From Ensifer sp. LC163 (GTDB lineage: Bacteria; Pseudomonadota; Alphaproteobacteria; Rhizobiales; Rhizobiaceae): 64,000 nucleotides of DNA. Under the pieces are notes generated by a model. The model made no database searches. It saw only the letters and a list, made by a program, of their open reading frames with translations, and had not been told where the DNA came from. Positions 9,044 through 16,863 of the stretch are shown here, in pieces. Numbering within the stretch: position 1 is the first letter of the stretch; every line of letters begins with the position of its first letter. Location: NCBI RefSeq assembly GCF_001695855.1, contig NZ_MBSS01000012.1, forward strand, positions 620,001-684,000. Reading direction: 5' to 3'. A program made the position numbers and the translations under genes.

Positions 9044-10204
9044 CTACTCGAAGACAATGCTCGGCATTGCACGGCTCTTGTCTTCGCGGGCTGCCGAAAC
9101 CTCGGCCCAGACCCTGGTGGCGATGTCGCGATAGATGCGCGCGATCTCGCCGTCCGCATCGGAAACGACCAAAGGTGTGCCCGCGTCCGAGGTTTCCCGG
9201 ATACCCATGGTCAACGGCACCTCGCCGAGGAAAGGTACGCCGATGCGTTCGGCCTCCTTGCGTGCCCCGCCGTGGCCGAAAATATCGTAGCGATTGCCGG
9301 TGTCCGGCGCAACGAAGTAGCTCATGTTCTCGATGATGCCGAGCACCGGCACCTCGACCTTGCGGAACATCGTCAGCCCCTTGCGGGCATCGACCAGAGC
9401 CAGATCCTGCGGCGTCGAGACGATGACCGCGCCGGCAAGCGGAACTTGCTGTGCCATCGTCAACTGCGCATCGCCGGTGCCCGGCGGCATGTCGACCACC
9501 AGCACGTCGAGATCGCCCCAGGCCACTTCGCGCAGCATCTGCAGCAATGCCGACTGGATCATCGGGCCGCGCCAGATCATCGCCACTTCCTCGTCGACGA
9601 GGAAGCCCATGGACATGACCTTGATGCCGTAGTTTTCCATCGGGCGGATCATCCGGCCTTCGATCTGCTGCGGCCGGCCGGAAATCTTCAGGAGGCGCGG
9701 CATCGACGGGCCATAGATGTCGGCGTCGAGCAGGCCGACCTTCAGGCCGTTGGCCTTCAGCGCCAACGCCAGGTTGACCGACGTGGTCGATTTGCCGACA
9801 CCACCCTTGCCGGAGGCGACGGCGATGATTGCGCCGACGCCGGGAATGCCCGCCTTGGCGGGCGCGCCCCCGGCCGGACGCTGGCCGTGGGCATGGCCGG
9901 CATGGGCTCCGGCTGGTTGCGGGCGCTGCACCGGGGCAGCCGCAGGGGCGGCTTTGCGATCGGCCGTCAGGGCGACCATGGCTGCGCTGATACCGGGGAT
10001 TTCCCGCACCACGCGCTCTGCCGCGGCGCGCATCGGCTCCAGTTCCTTGGCCCGGTCGGCCGGCACGGTGATCGAGAAATAGGCCTTGCCATCCGAGATG
10101 AACACATCCGACACGAGCCCGAGCTCGACGATGTTGCCTTCCATATCAGGACCGCGCACGGTTCGCAGCTTATCAAGAACCACGTCTCTGGTGACTTCCG
10201 GCAT
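9044..10204 (-). CDS. apbC: Mrp/ApbC/NBP35-family P-loop ATPase (iron-sulfur carrier type)
   Basis: Member of the Mrp/NBP35 group that binds and transfers Fe-S clusters. The 386-residue protein has an N-terminal MIP18/DUF59 domain (about 1-85), a Pro/Ala/His-rich linker, then a ParA-like ATPase starting with GAIIAVASGKGGVGKSTTSVNLA (deviant Walker A) and including LLDADIYGPSMPRLL and VVDMPPGTGDAQLT. The usual CxxC after ENMSYF is absent: the sequence reads ENMSYFVAPDTGNRYDIFG, with Ala and Thr where the cysteines normally sit. Cluster binding at that site is therefore doubtful. Confidence 0.88.
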   Translation of the reverse strand: MPEVTRDVVLDKLRTVRGPDMEGNIVELGLVSDVFISDGKAYFSITVPADRAKELEPMRAAAERVVREIPGISAAMVALTADRKAAPAAAPVQRPQPAGAHAGHAHGQRPAGGAPAKAGIPGVGAIIAVASGKGGVGKSTTSVNLALALKANGLKVGLLDADIYGPSMPRLLKISGRPQQIEGRMIRPMENYGIKVMSMGFLVDEEVAMIWRGPMIQSALLQMLREVAWGDLDVLVVDMPPGTGDAQLTMAQQVPLAGAVIVSTPQDLALVDARKGLTMFRKVEVPVLGIIENMSYFVAPDTGNRYDIFGHGGARKEAERIGVPFLGEVPLTMGIRETSDAGTPLVVSDADGEIARIYRDIATRVWAEVSAAREDKSRAMPSIVFE

Positions 10205-10564
10205 CGCGCCCTCTCATTCTTTGTTATCTCTTAGATAATCGAGGCCGGGCGCTTCGCCAATGCGACATAACGGAAAAAACAGAGCCGCCACTCACCCTGG
10301 TGTCCGTACATCCGGGATCACACGGGGTTGGGTGGCGGCCCTATTTGTCGCGACCTTCTTGGGCGCTGTCTTGTTTTTAGTCCCCTCTGGACATGTCTCT
10401 ACCAATGCAGGATGCGTGCCAGATTCCAGGCAAGACGAAAAAGCGAACATTTTCAGCGAAATAGATCGAAAGTCTCTCACCCGGGGCACCGAGAGCATCT
10501 GCCCAGTTTATGGGCAATGGTCTCAAATCCGCACAGGATCGGTGCATTTTACGCCTGCGCCACC
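10205..10564. other. Intergenic region, possible small membrane protein only
   Basis: A plus-strand frame (10260-10583, 107 codons) contains one hydrophobic segment (WVAALFVATFLGAVLFLVPS). Its stop codon lies inside the neighbouring RIME1 element, and no ribosome binding site or family resemblance supports it. Nothing else is seen. Confidence 0.3.
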
Positions 10565-10668
10565 TAGCTGCATAATTCCTTAAATCGGATCCGATTTAAG
10601 GAGAAAATCATGCAGCAAGTTTAAAGCACGACAACGTCCTTTGCGCGTCATGTTTGACGCGCGGCACT
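10565..10668 (+). repeat. RIME1-type intergenic mosaic element
   Basis: About 104 bp. The left palindrome at 10567-10615 pairs TGCATAATTCCTTAAATCGG with its inverse ending ATCATGCAG. The right palindrome at 10640-10666 is GCGCGTCATGTTTGACGCGC. It is in the same orientation as the copy at 18626. It lies just downstream of the first LuxR gene's stop codon. Confidence 0.85.
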
Positions 10669-10719
10669 TAGGGGGGAGACGGGTTCGAGCAGCTCCAACC
10701 TGGCGCTGCAGAGCGACGG

Positions 10720-11493
10720 CTAGCTGATGTAGCCCTTCTTCATCGCCTTGACGACGGCCTGCGTCCGGTTCACCGCGTCGAGCTTCTTGGTGACGTGGTT
10801 GAGGTAGTGGTTCACCGTGTGCTCGGAGAGGCCAAGAATGCCGGCAATCTCGGCGCTGGTCTTTCCCGCCGCCGTCCAGCTCAGGCACTGAATCTCGCGC
10901 TCTGAGAGCGACGCACTGCTGTTCTTCCATACCGAGCCGATCTCGGCCAACCGGTTGTAGACATGGATTGCGATCATCTGCAGTTCCATGGTCACGGTCA
11001 TCGGCAGTTCTGCTTCCGGCCCCATCAGGATGACAGCGCCGCGGCCGCCTTCGGCGTCATGCACCGGGAAGTAGCTGGCCTGGAAGATGCCGTTCTCGCG
11101 CAGCATCGCGATGTATTCGCGGGCTGAATCGGGCTTGCCGCCTTCGCTTTCCCAGGCATCGAGCGTCACCTGGAACGGCGTCGTCGTTTCCCGCAGCCGC
11201 TTGACGCCGGTGCTGAAGCGCAGCATCGACAGGCTGTCATATTTGTTGAGCAGTTCGGCAGGCATATTGGAGATGACCGTGGTTGCGGCCAGGCGTTCGA
11301 CATCGATGGAAGGGATCGAGCAGATGAGAAAGGTTTTGAAGCCAAACATCTGCGTGATCCGCCGCATATAGCGGATGATATCGAACTGAGTCTCCAGCTT
11401 GGCGATCTCGGACGCGAAATCACCGCCCCGGGGCAGATCTGCGTCAGTCGTCCCGGTGGTCATCGTATCCTGCATTCGCGCGTTCCATGGCAT
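10720..11493 (-). CDS. LuxR-family transcriptional regulator (LuxR solo, first of a tandem pair)
   Basis: 257-residue regulator with an N-terminal autoinducer-binding-type domain (about 30-175) and a C-terminal LuxR/FixJ helix-turn-helix (about 190-255, LSEREIQCLSWTAAGKTSAEI and LSEHTVNHYLNHVTKKLDAVN). No luxI-type synthase is nearby. Aligned without gaps to the remembered TraR region around Trp57-Asp70, the stretch NMPAELLNKYDSLSMLRFS has Leu for Trp57 and Ser for Asp70 but keeps Tyr61, so binding of a normal acyl-homoserine lactone is doubtful. Start could also be the Met codons at 11475 or 11463. It follows a paralogue, 150 bp away on the same strand. Confidence 0.85.
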   Translation of the reverse strand: MPWNARMQDTMTTGTTDADLPRGGDFASEIAKLETQFDIIRYMRRITQMFGFKTFLICSIPSIDVERLAATTVISNMPAELLNKYDSLSMLRFSTGVKRLRETTTPFQVTLDAWESEGGKPDSAREYIAMLRENGIFQASYFPVHDAEGGRGAVILMGPEAELPMTVTMELQMIAIHVYNRLAEIGSVWKNSSASLSEREIQCLSWTAAGKTSAEIAGILGLSEHTVNHYLNHVTKKLDAVNRTQAVVKAMKKGYIS

Positions 11494-11643
11494 TCATCAA
11501 TTATCAAATAGACTGACCTGCAGGCCATGCCAACAGATGATCGAGATTCCCTGCCCTACGCGCCCAAAAGCCTGTGTATTTCCCTACAAGCGAACCGCGC
11601 CATGCCGCAGCATCCAGCTTTGATGTGCAGAAAGTGCCAATTC

Positions 11644-12384
11644 TCAGTTGATCAAACCGGCGCGCATGGCCTTGGCGACCGTCTGCACGCGGTTGACCGA
11701 ATCCAGCTTTCGCGTCGCTCGGTTGAGATAGTGGTTCACCGTATACTCCGATAGCGCCAGGATCCGCGCCATCTCGCTCGTGGTCTTGCCGGCAGCGGCC
11801 CAGCGCAGGCATTCGACCTCGCGGCGCGACAGGCTTCCCGAGCCGCGTCGCTCGCGCCCACGCACCTCGGCCAGCTTGCTGTACAGAATGCCGGCCCACA
11901 GATTGAGTTCCTGCATCTCGTCGTTCGACGCCACGGGGCGGTCGCCGCCAAAGGCAATGGCGGCCCGGTGGCCGCCGGCGTCGTGCACCGGCAGATAAAT
12001 GCCGCGTGGCATGCCCGCCTGTTCGAAGACGCAGATCGCCGCGTCGCCCTTGCCGTCGGCGCGGCGGCGAGCCAACTGATGAGCGTCATAGGTGAAGGGT
12101 ATGGTGCTGCGGCGCAGACGCTGGATGACAGGGCTGCCATTGATCAGGCCAGCGCTGTCGTAGCCCTTCAAGAATTCAACCGGATAGGTCGTCATGATGG
12201 CATTGGCCTCAAGGCTGCTGCAGCCGGTATCCGGAACGGCGAGCACCAGGAAACCGCGGAAGCCGTAAGCGTCCGCAACCTGCCCGATCACCCGTCTAAT
12301 GTCGTCTTCGCAGCAGATCGGCCCCCTCACGGACCGTCCGTCAGGAAGCATCAACGACGCCATATTCGCGCTGAAATCGATCAT
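11644..12384 (-). CDS. LuxR-family transcriptional regulator (LuxR solo, second of a tandem pair)
   Basis: 246-residue paralogue of the preceding LuxR gene. It has an autoinducer-binding-type domain (about 25-165) and a LuxR HTH (about 180-245, LSRREVECLRWAAAGKTTSEM and LSEYTVNHYLNRATRKLDSVN). The start at 12384 (MIDFSANMAS) was preferred over 12423 because GGAGAAGGGCGGAAG lies directly upstream. The residues at the TraR Trp57 and Asp70 positions appear to be Phe and Ser in YPVEFLKGYDSAGLINGSP. Both proteins end in similar KAM(K/R)(K/A)G sequences, indicating duplication. The target genes and ligand are unknown. Confidence 0.85.
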   Translation of the reverse strand: MIDFSANMASLMLPDGRSVRGPICCEDDIRRVIGQVADAYGFRGFLVLAVPDTGCSSLEANAIMTTYPVEFLKGYDSAGLINGSPVIQRLRRSTIPFTYDAHQLARRRADGKGDAAICVFEQAGMPRGIYLPVHDAGGHRAAIAFGGDRPVASNDEMQELNLWAGILYSKLAEVRGRERRGSGSLSRREVECLRWAAAGKTTSEMARILALSEYTVNHYLNRATRKLDSVNRVQTVAKAMRAGLIN

Positions 12385-12578
12385 CTTCCGCCCTTCTCCA
12401 CATCCGGCTCCGGGGAGGAGCACGGCCGCTGACGCCGCATGAAGATCACGTCAAAATTACTATCAATGTCAAAATCAAACCGACTCGCGTACAACCGCAA
12501 AGCGATCCTGATATATTAACGTTATCGAGCTTGGAACGCCACGTCCAGTCGAAGTTCCTAATTTATCGTAAAGTGAAC

Positions 12579-13391
12579 TCAAGGTCCACCGCGGCCCGGG
12601 CCGAGGCGAATCGCGGCCTCCTCCCCGATCGCCGCCGCCGCCGTCCGCACCGCCCCCGACCAGGCGATCAACTGCTCCATGCTCACCCGATAGGCCGGTC
12701 CGGTAACCGAGATTCCAGCCGTCAGATCGCTGCCCGAAACACGGATCGGCGCAGCCACGCACCGGATCTCTATCTCATGTTCTTCCCGATCGAAAGCGTG
12801 TCCGTCGCGGCGAATCTCTGCAATCTCCGCCAGCAGTGATTCGGCCGAGCGATGGGTATGCGGCGTGAACGCATGGAACGCCATCCCTGCCACGAGACGC
12901 TCCAGTTCCGGTTGCGGCAGCAACGACAGCGCCGCCTTGCCGATGCCGGTGCAATAGGCGGGCGAGGCCTTGCCGATCTGCGAACTCATGCGCACCGTCT
13001 GCCGGCTTTCGACCTTGTCGACATAGACGATCTCGGTTTCGCGCAGGATGCCGAGATGCACCGTTTCTCCGGTCAACTCGTGCAGGCTGCGAAGATGTGG
13101 TTCGGCAACGTCGCGGAAGCGATTGCCGGACCATGAGCGATAGGCAAGCGTCAGCAGGCGGAGACCCGGCTCGTAGCAGAGATCGCGCCGCTGCACGAGC
13201 AGCCCCTCCTCGACGAGGTGGCTGAGCAGCCGATGCAAAGTGCCGCGTGGCTGCCCCGACCTTGCAAGGATGTCGGTGAAACGTTGCGGCCCGTCCGCCA
13301 TGACCACCGCCTCAAGGACGGCCATGGCCTTGCCCAGCGTGCCTGTGCCCGCCGCCTCGCCATCCGCTATCACTGTCGGTTCTTCGCTCAT
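12579..13391 (-). CDS. IclR-family transcriptional regulator of the adjacent sugar operon
   Basis: 270-residue IclR-type regulator. The N-terminal winged helix (about 18-80, LGKAMAVLEAVVMADGPQRF and GTLHRLLSHLVEEGLLVQR) is followed by the IclR effector domain (about 95-260, including VDKVESRQTVRMSSQIGKASP, YCTGIGKAALS and FDREEHEIEIRCVAAPI). The start at 13391 (MSEEPTVIAD) fits the family; the frame is open to 13643. It is transcribed away from the five-gene sugar catabolic operon, an arrangement typical of a local regulator. The likely effector is a sugar acid or keto-deoxy sugar acid of that pathway, by inference. Confidence 0.88.
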   Translation of the reverse strand: MSEEPTVIADGEAAGTGTLGKAMAVLEAVVMADGPQRFTDILARSGQPRGTLHRLLSHLVEEGLLVQRRDLCYEPGLRLLTLAYRSWSGNRFRDVAEPHLRSLHELTGETVHLGILRETEIVYVDKVESRQTVRMSSQIGKASPAYCTGIGKAALSLLPQPELERLVAGMAFHAFTPHTHRSAESLLAEIAEIRRDGHAFDREEHEIEIRCVAAPIRVSGSDLTAGISVTGPAYRVSMEQLIAWSGAVRTAAAAIGEEAAIRLGPGRGGP

Positions 13392-13442
13392 GTCGCCCGC
13401 TTCATTTCGGCCCCATACAGGTCCAAGGTTCGCCATCCGATC

Positions 13443-13472
13443 TTGACAAAATAACCGTCTTCGCCCGATAAT
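13443..13472 (+). promoter_or_regulatory. Candidate sigma-70 promoter of the sugar-acid operon
   Basis: TTGACA (13443-13448) is separated by 18 bp from GATAAT (13467-13472). It lies in the divergent gap between the IclR gene and the SDR gene and points toward the operon; the expected start of transcription is near 13479. Confidence 0.65.
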
Positions 13473-13490
13473 TCCATATAATAAAATCAA

Positions 13491-13507
13491 GTTCCACATA
13501 CCGGAAC
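13491..13507. promoter_or_regulatory. Candidate IclR operator
   Basis: GTTCC-ACATACC-GGAAC is a perfect 5-bp inverted repeat 19 bp downstream of the -10 box. IclR-type operators are often short palindromes with TTCC/GGAA-like arms, and binding here would block transcription. Assignment is from position and symmetry only. Confidence 0.45.
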
Positions 13508-13558
13508 AAAGAAATTTGCAAGCGTGCCGAAGCGGCGCGAATGGGGAGTGCCGGACCG

Positions 13559-14329
13559 ATGCCCTTGCCTGCGGCCCAGTTTCATGACCTGAGGGATCGC
13601 CGTGTGCTTGTAACCGGCGGCGGCGCCGGCATCGGTGCAGCACTCGTCGAAGGCTTCGTTCGTCAGGGGGCGCAGGTCGCCTTCGTCGACATCGACGAGG
13701 CCACGAGCTTGGAGCTTGCCGACAGGCTCGTAGCCGGGACCGGGCAAAGGCCGCTGTTCATTCATGCCGATCTGCGCGATATCGACGCAGTGAGGACAGC
13801 CGCCGAAACGGCCGCGGCAACACTCGGCGCGATCCACGTGCTCGTCAACAATGCCGCCCGCGACGACCGGCAGCAGCTCGAAAGCGTCACCGAAGAGAGC
13901 TGGGACGAAAGCCAGGCGGTCAATCTCAGGCACCTGTTCTTCATGAGCCAGGCGGTGGCGCCGCACATGAGGCGGGCCGGCGGCGGATCGATCGTCAATT
14001 TCTCGTCGATCGCCTTCCTGCTCAACATGGCGGAAATCCCGGCCTATGCGACGGCCAAGGCGGGTATCATCGGATTGACCAAGTCGCTCGCCGGCAAGCT
14101 CGGCCCCGACAATATCCGCGTCAACGCAATCCTGCCCGGCATGATCGTTACAGAGCGCCAAAAGAAACTCTGGCTCGACGAAACGGCGATCGCGGCGATG
14201 CTGGAGAAGCAGTGCCTGAAGCGGAGCCTGACCGCTGAGGACCTGGTGGGACCATGCCTCTACCTGGCTTCGAACTGTTCCATGGGCATGACAGCCCAAA
14301 CGATGATCATTGACGGAGGCGCACTTTGA
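13559..14329 (+). CDS. SDR-family oxidoreductase, probable aldose 1-dehydrogenase
   Basis: Classical short-chain dehydrogenase, 256 residues. It has the Rossmann motif TGGGAGIG, the NNAA motif (VLVNNAARDD), and the catalytic Ser-Tyr-Lys (SSIA ... YATAK). The C-terminal MIIDGG is typical. GGGGAG lies 10 nt before the ATG at 13559, so this is preferred over 13541. As the first gene of the operon with a lactonase, dehydratase, kinase and aldolase, it most likely oxidises the sugar (galactose or a related aldose) to its lactone with NAD(P)+. Its stop overlaps the next start (TGATG), suggesting translational coupling. Confidence 0.87.
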   Translation: MPLPAAQFHDLRDRRVLVTGGGAGIGAALVEGFVRQGAQVAFVDIDEATSLELADRLVAGTGQRPLFIHADLRDIDAVRTAAETAAATLGAIHVLVNNAARDDRQQLESVTEESWDESQAVNLRHLFFMSQAVAPHMRRAGGGSIVNFSSIAFLLNMAEIPAYATAKAGIIGLTKSLAGKLGPDNIRVNAILPGMIVTERQKKLWLDETAIAAMLEKQCLKRSLTAEDLVGPCLYLASNCSMGMTAQTMIIDGGAL

Positions 14330-15246
14330 TGACCGCAGCCTATTATGCCGCAGTCGACTGGGGAACCACGAGCTTTCGGCTCTGGATCATTGCCGAGGAC
14401 GGCACGGTGCTTGCCGAGCGGCGCAGCGGCGAAGGCATGACGACGGCCGCCAAAACAGGCTTTTCAACCGTCCTGGAGGCGCATCTGGCGGCAACGGCCG
14501 CGCCGACGCACCTGCCGGTGATCATCTGCGGCATGGCGGGCGCCAAACAGGGCTGGCTGGAGGCCGGGTATCTCGATACGCCCGCCGCCCTCTCGACCAT
14601 TGCCATGGGCGCCGTCGCGGTGCCCGACGTCGGGCGCGACATCCGTATTCTTCCGGGTCTCGCCCAGCGCGATCCGCAGCACCCCGACGTGATGCGCGGC
14701 GAGGAAACCCAATTGCTCGGCGCCGCCGGAAGCCTCGGCGACGGCCGGCACCTCGTCTGCATGCCTGGAACCCACAGCAAATGGGTGCGCCTTGATGGCG
14801 GCAAGGTCACCGGCTTCTCCACCTTCATGACCGGTGAATTGTTCGACGTGATCTCCCGGCACTCCATCCTCAGCCACTCGGTCGCGGATGCGCAGGTCTT
14901 TTCCGGCGACCATCCGTCGTTCCTCGCCGCGGTCACCGCTGCGTGCGCCAACCCCGCGCTCGCCACCAACCTGCCGTTCGGCGTGCGCGCCGGCCAACTC
15001 CTCCACGGTGCCAGCGCCACCGACGCCAAGGCGACGCTTTCGGGCACGCTGATCGGGCTTGAGATCGCCGGGGCATTGGCGGCCGCCGGCACAGTCGACA
15101 GCGTCTGCCTCGTAGCCTCCGGCTCCCTCGGCGCGCTCTACCGCGCCGCGCTCGCAAGCCTCAACCTTAGCCCGCGGGTCGTCGACGCCGACGAGGCCGT
15201 GCGCGCCGGCCTTTCGACTGCCGCTCAGGCAATCTGGCCCCTCTGA
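14329..15246 (+). CDS. dgoK: 2-dehydro-3-deoxygalactonokinase
   Basis: Phosphorylates 2-keto-3-deoxygalactonate to its 6-phosphate using ATP. The 305-residue protein opens with the sugar-kinase phosphate-binding motif AAVDWGTTSFRLWI. Typical DgoK blocks follow: ICGMAGAKQGWLEAGYL, DVMRGEETQLLGA, MPGTHSKWVRLDGG and FSTFMTGELFDV. The ATG at 14329 overlaps the stop codon of the SDR gene by one base. The aldolase gene follows 16 bp downstream. Together the two enzymes produce pyruvate and glyceraldehyde 3-phosphate. Confidence 0.93.
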   Translation: MTAAYYAAVDWGTTSFRLWIIAEDGTVLAERRSGEGMTTAAKTGFSTVLEAHLAATAAPTHLPVIICGMAGAKQGWLEAGYLDTPAALSTIAMGAVAVPDVGRDIRILPGLAQRDPQHPDVMRGEETQLLGAAGSLGDGRHLVCMPGTHSKWVRLDGGKVTGFSTFMTGELFDVISRHSILSHSVADAQVFSGDHPSFLAAVTAACANPALATNLPFGVRAGQLLHGASATDAKATLSGTLIGLEIAGALAAAGTVDSVCLVASGSLGALYRAALASLNLSPRVVDADEAVRAGLSTAAQAIWPL

Positions 15247-15262
15247 CCGAAAGACTATTGCT

Positions 15263-15898
15263 ATGACCCGTATCCCCTTCCCGCCGATGAAATACCCGCT
15301 GGTCGCCATCCTGCGCGGCCTCAAGCCCGAGGAAACCGAAGGCGTCGTCGGCACGCTGATCGAAGCGGGCTTTACCGCGATCGAGATCCCGCTCAATTCG
15401 CCCGACCCGTTCCGATCGATCGAAACCGCCGTGAAGATGGCACCGAAAGGCTGCCTGATCGGCGCCGGCACCGTCCTGACGACGGCACAGGTCGAACAGC
15501 TTGCCGATGTCGGCGGCCGACTGATGGTCAGCCCGAATGTCGAGCCGGCGGTGATCCGGCTGGCGGCGGAAAAGGGCATGGTGACCATGCCCGGCGTCTT
15601 CACCCCGACGGAAGCACTTGCAGCCGCCGCGGCAGGCGCAACCGGCCTCAAGTTCTTCCCGGCAAGCGTGCTCGGCCCGTCTGGCATCGCTGCGATCCGC
15701 ACCGTGCTGCCGACCGATGTCGAAGTGGCGGCTGTCGGCGGCGTGTCGGAGGAGAACTTCGCCGACTATGCCAAGATCGGTATCAGAAGCTTCGGGCTCG
15801 GCTCAAGCCTCTACAAGCCGGGCATGAGTGCCTCCGACGTCGGCAAGCGCGCCGTCGCGACAGTCAAGGCCTACGACGCCGTCTACGGAGCGCGATGA
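15263..15898 (+). CDS. dgoA: 2-dehydro-3-deoxy-6-phosphogalactonate aldolase
   Basis: Class I aldolase of the KDPG/KDPGal family that splits 2-keto-3-deoxy-6-phosphogalactonate into pyruvate and glyceraldehyde 3-phosphate. At 211 residues it is the normal size. Visible motifs are LVAILRGLKPEE, AIEIPLNSP (catalytic Glu), LIGAGTVLT, VSPNVEP and the Schiff-base Lys in GLKFFPAS. Its close neighbour is DgoK, which argues for the galactonate rather than the gluconate substrate. The stop overlaps the start of the lactonase gene (ATGATGA). Confidence 0.93.
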   Translation: MTRIPFPPMKYPLVAILRGLKPEETEGVVGTLIEAGFTAIEIPLNSPDPFRSIETAVKMAPKGCLIGAGTVLTTAQVEQLADVGGRLMVSPNVEPAVIRLAAEKGMVTMPGVFTPTEALAAAAAGATGLKFFPASVLGPSGIAAIRTVLPTDVEVAAVGGVSEENFADYAKIGIRSFGLGSSLYKPGMSASDVGKRAVATVKAYDAVYGAR

Positions 15899-16782
15899 TG
15901 AGCGATACCATTCCCTTTTCCGGCAGCATCCTTTGCGAATCGACCTCGATCCTCGGGGAAGGCCCGACTTACGACCCCGGCAGCGGCACCGCCTGGTGGT
16001 TCAACATCAAGGGCCAGCAGCTGCACGAGCTGCATCTCGAAACCGGCCGCAAGGCCGTGCACGAGCTTCCGTTCCTGGGCAGCGTGCTTGCCGTCATCGA
16101 TCCGTTGCGGCAACTGATCGCTTCCGACCAGGGGCTTTTCCTCAGGGATACGCAGACAGGCGCCTTCAGCCTCGTGACGACGCTGGAAGACAAGCCAGGC
16201 AATCGCTCGAACGACGGCCGCGTTCATGCTTCCGGTTCGCTGTGGATCGGCACCATGGGCCGCAGCGCCGAGAAGGAAGCGGGCGCGATCTATCACGTCG
16301 CCGGCACAAGGGTGACCAAGCTCTATGACCGGATCACCATTCCCAACAGTATCTGCTTTTCGCCGGATGGGACCGTTGCCTATTTCGTCGACACCGACAT
16401 CAACCACCTGATGCGCGTCGACGTCGATGCCGAAACCGGCCTGCCGAAGGGCGAACCCAGCCTGCTCGTCGACGGCAGCGGCGAGGCCGGCGGCATTGAC
16501 GGCTCGGTCTGCGATGCCGACGGTCTGATCTGGAATGCCCGCTGGGGCAGCGGCACGGTCGACGTCTATCGGCCCGACGGCGTGCGGATCGCGCGCTATG
16601 CGATGCCGACGACGCAGCCGAGCTGCACGGCCTTCATCGGACCGAGGGCCGACCGCATGCTGGTGACGTCGGCTTGGCAGGACCTGGACGAAGCGGCGCG
16701 CGCAGCCGATCCGCATGCCGGCAAGACCTTCGATCTCGGCGTCAGCGTCAAGGGCCGGTTCGAACCGTCGTTCCATCTCTGA
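15895..16782 (+). CDS. SMP-30/gluconolactonase-family lactonase
   Basis: 295-residue beta-propeller lactonase of the SMP-30/regucalcin family, which hydrolyses sugar lactones and needs a divalent metal. The motifs STSILGEGPTYD (metal-binding Glu), GNRSNDGRVHASGSLWIGTM, IPNSICFSPDG and IDGSVCDADGLIWNARWGSG match the family's metal and substrate sites. It overlaps the dgoA stop; an ATG at 15898 is equally possible. In the operon it would open the lactone made by the SDR dehydrogenase to give the aldonic acid. Confidence 0.9.
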   Translation: MMSDTIPFSGSILCESTSILGEGPTYDPGSGTAWWFNIKGQQLHELHLETGRKAVHELPFLGSVLAVIDPLRQLIASDQGLFLRDTQTGAFSLVTTLEDKPGNRSNDGRVHASGSLWIGTMGRSAEKEAGAIYHVAGTRVTKLYDRITIPNSICFSPDGTVAYFVDTDINHLMRVDVDAETGLPKGEPSLLVDGSGEAGGIDGSVCDADGLIWNARWGSGTVDVYRPDGVRIARYAMPTTQPSCTAFIGPRADRMLVTSAWQDLDEAARAADPHAGKTFDLGVSVKGRFEPSFHL

Positions 16783-16863
16783 TCGGAAGCTCTTGGCGAA
16801 ACGCCAATAAAAAGTCATACAATTCTTCCACGCGATCAATCGCATGGTGAGGAGGAAGTTCGC

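Noticed and set aside
10260..10583. A 107-codon plus-strand frame with one hydrophobic segment
   Set aside because: No ribosome binding site or family; its stop codon is supplied by a RIME1 element.
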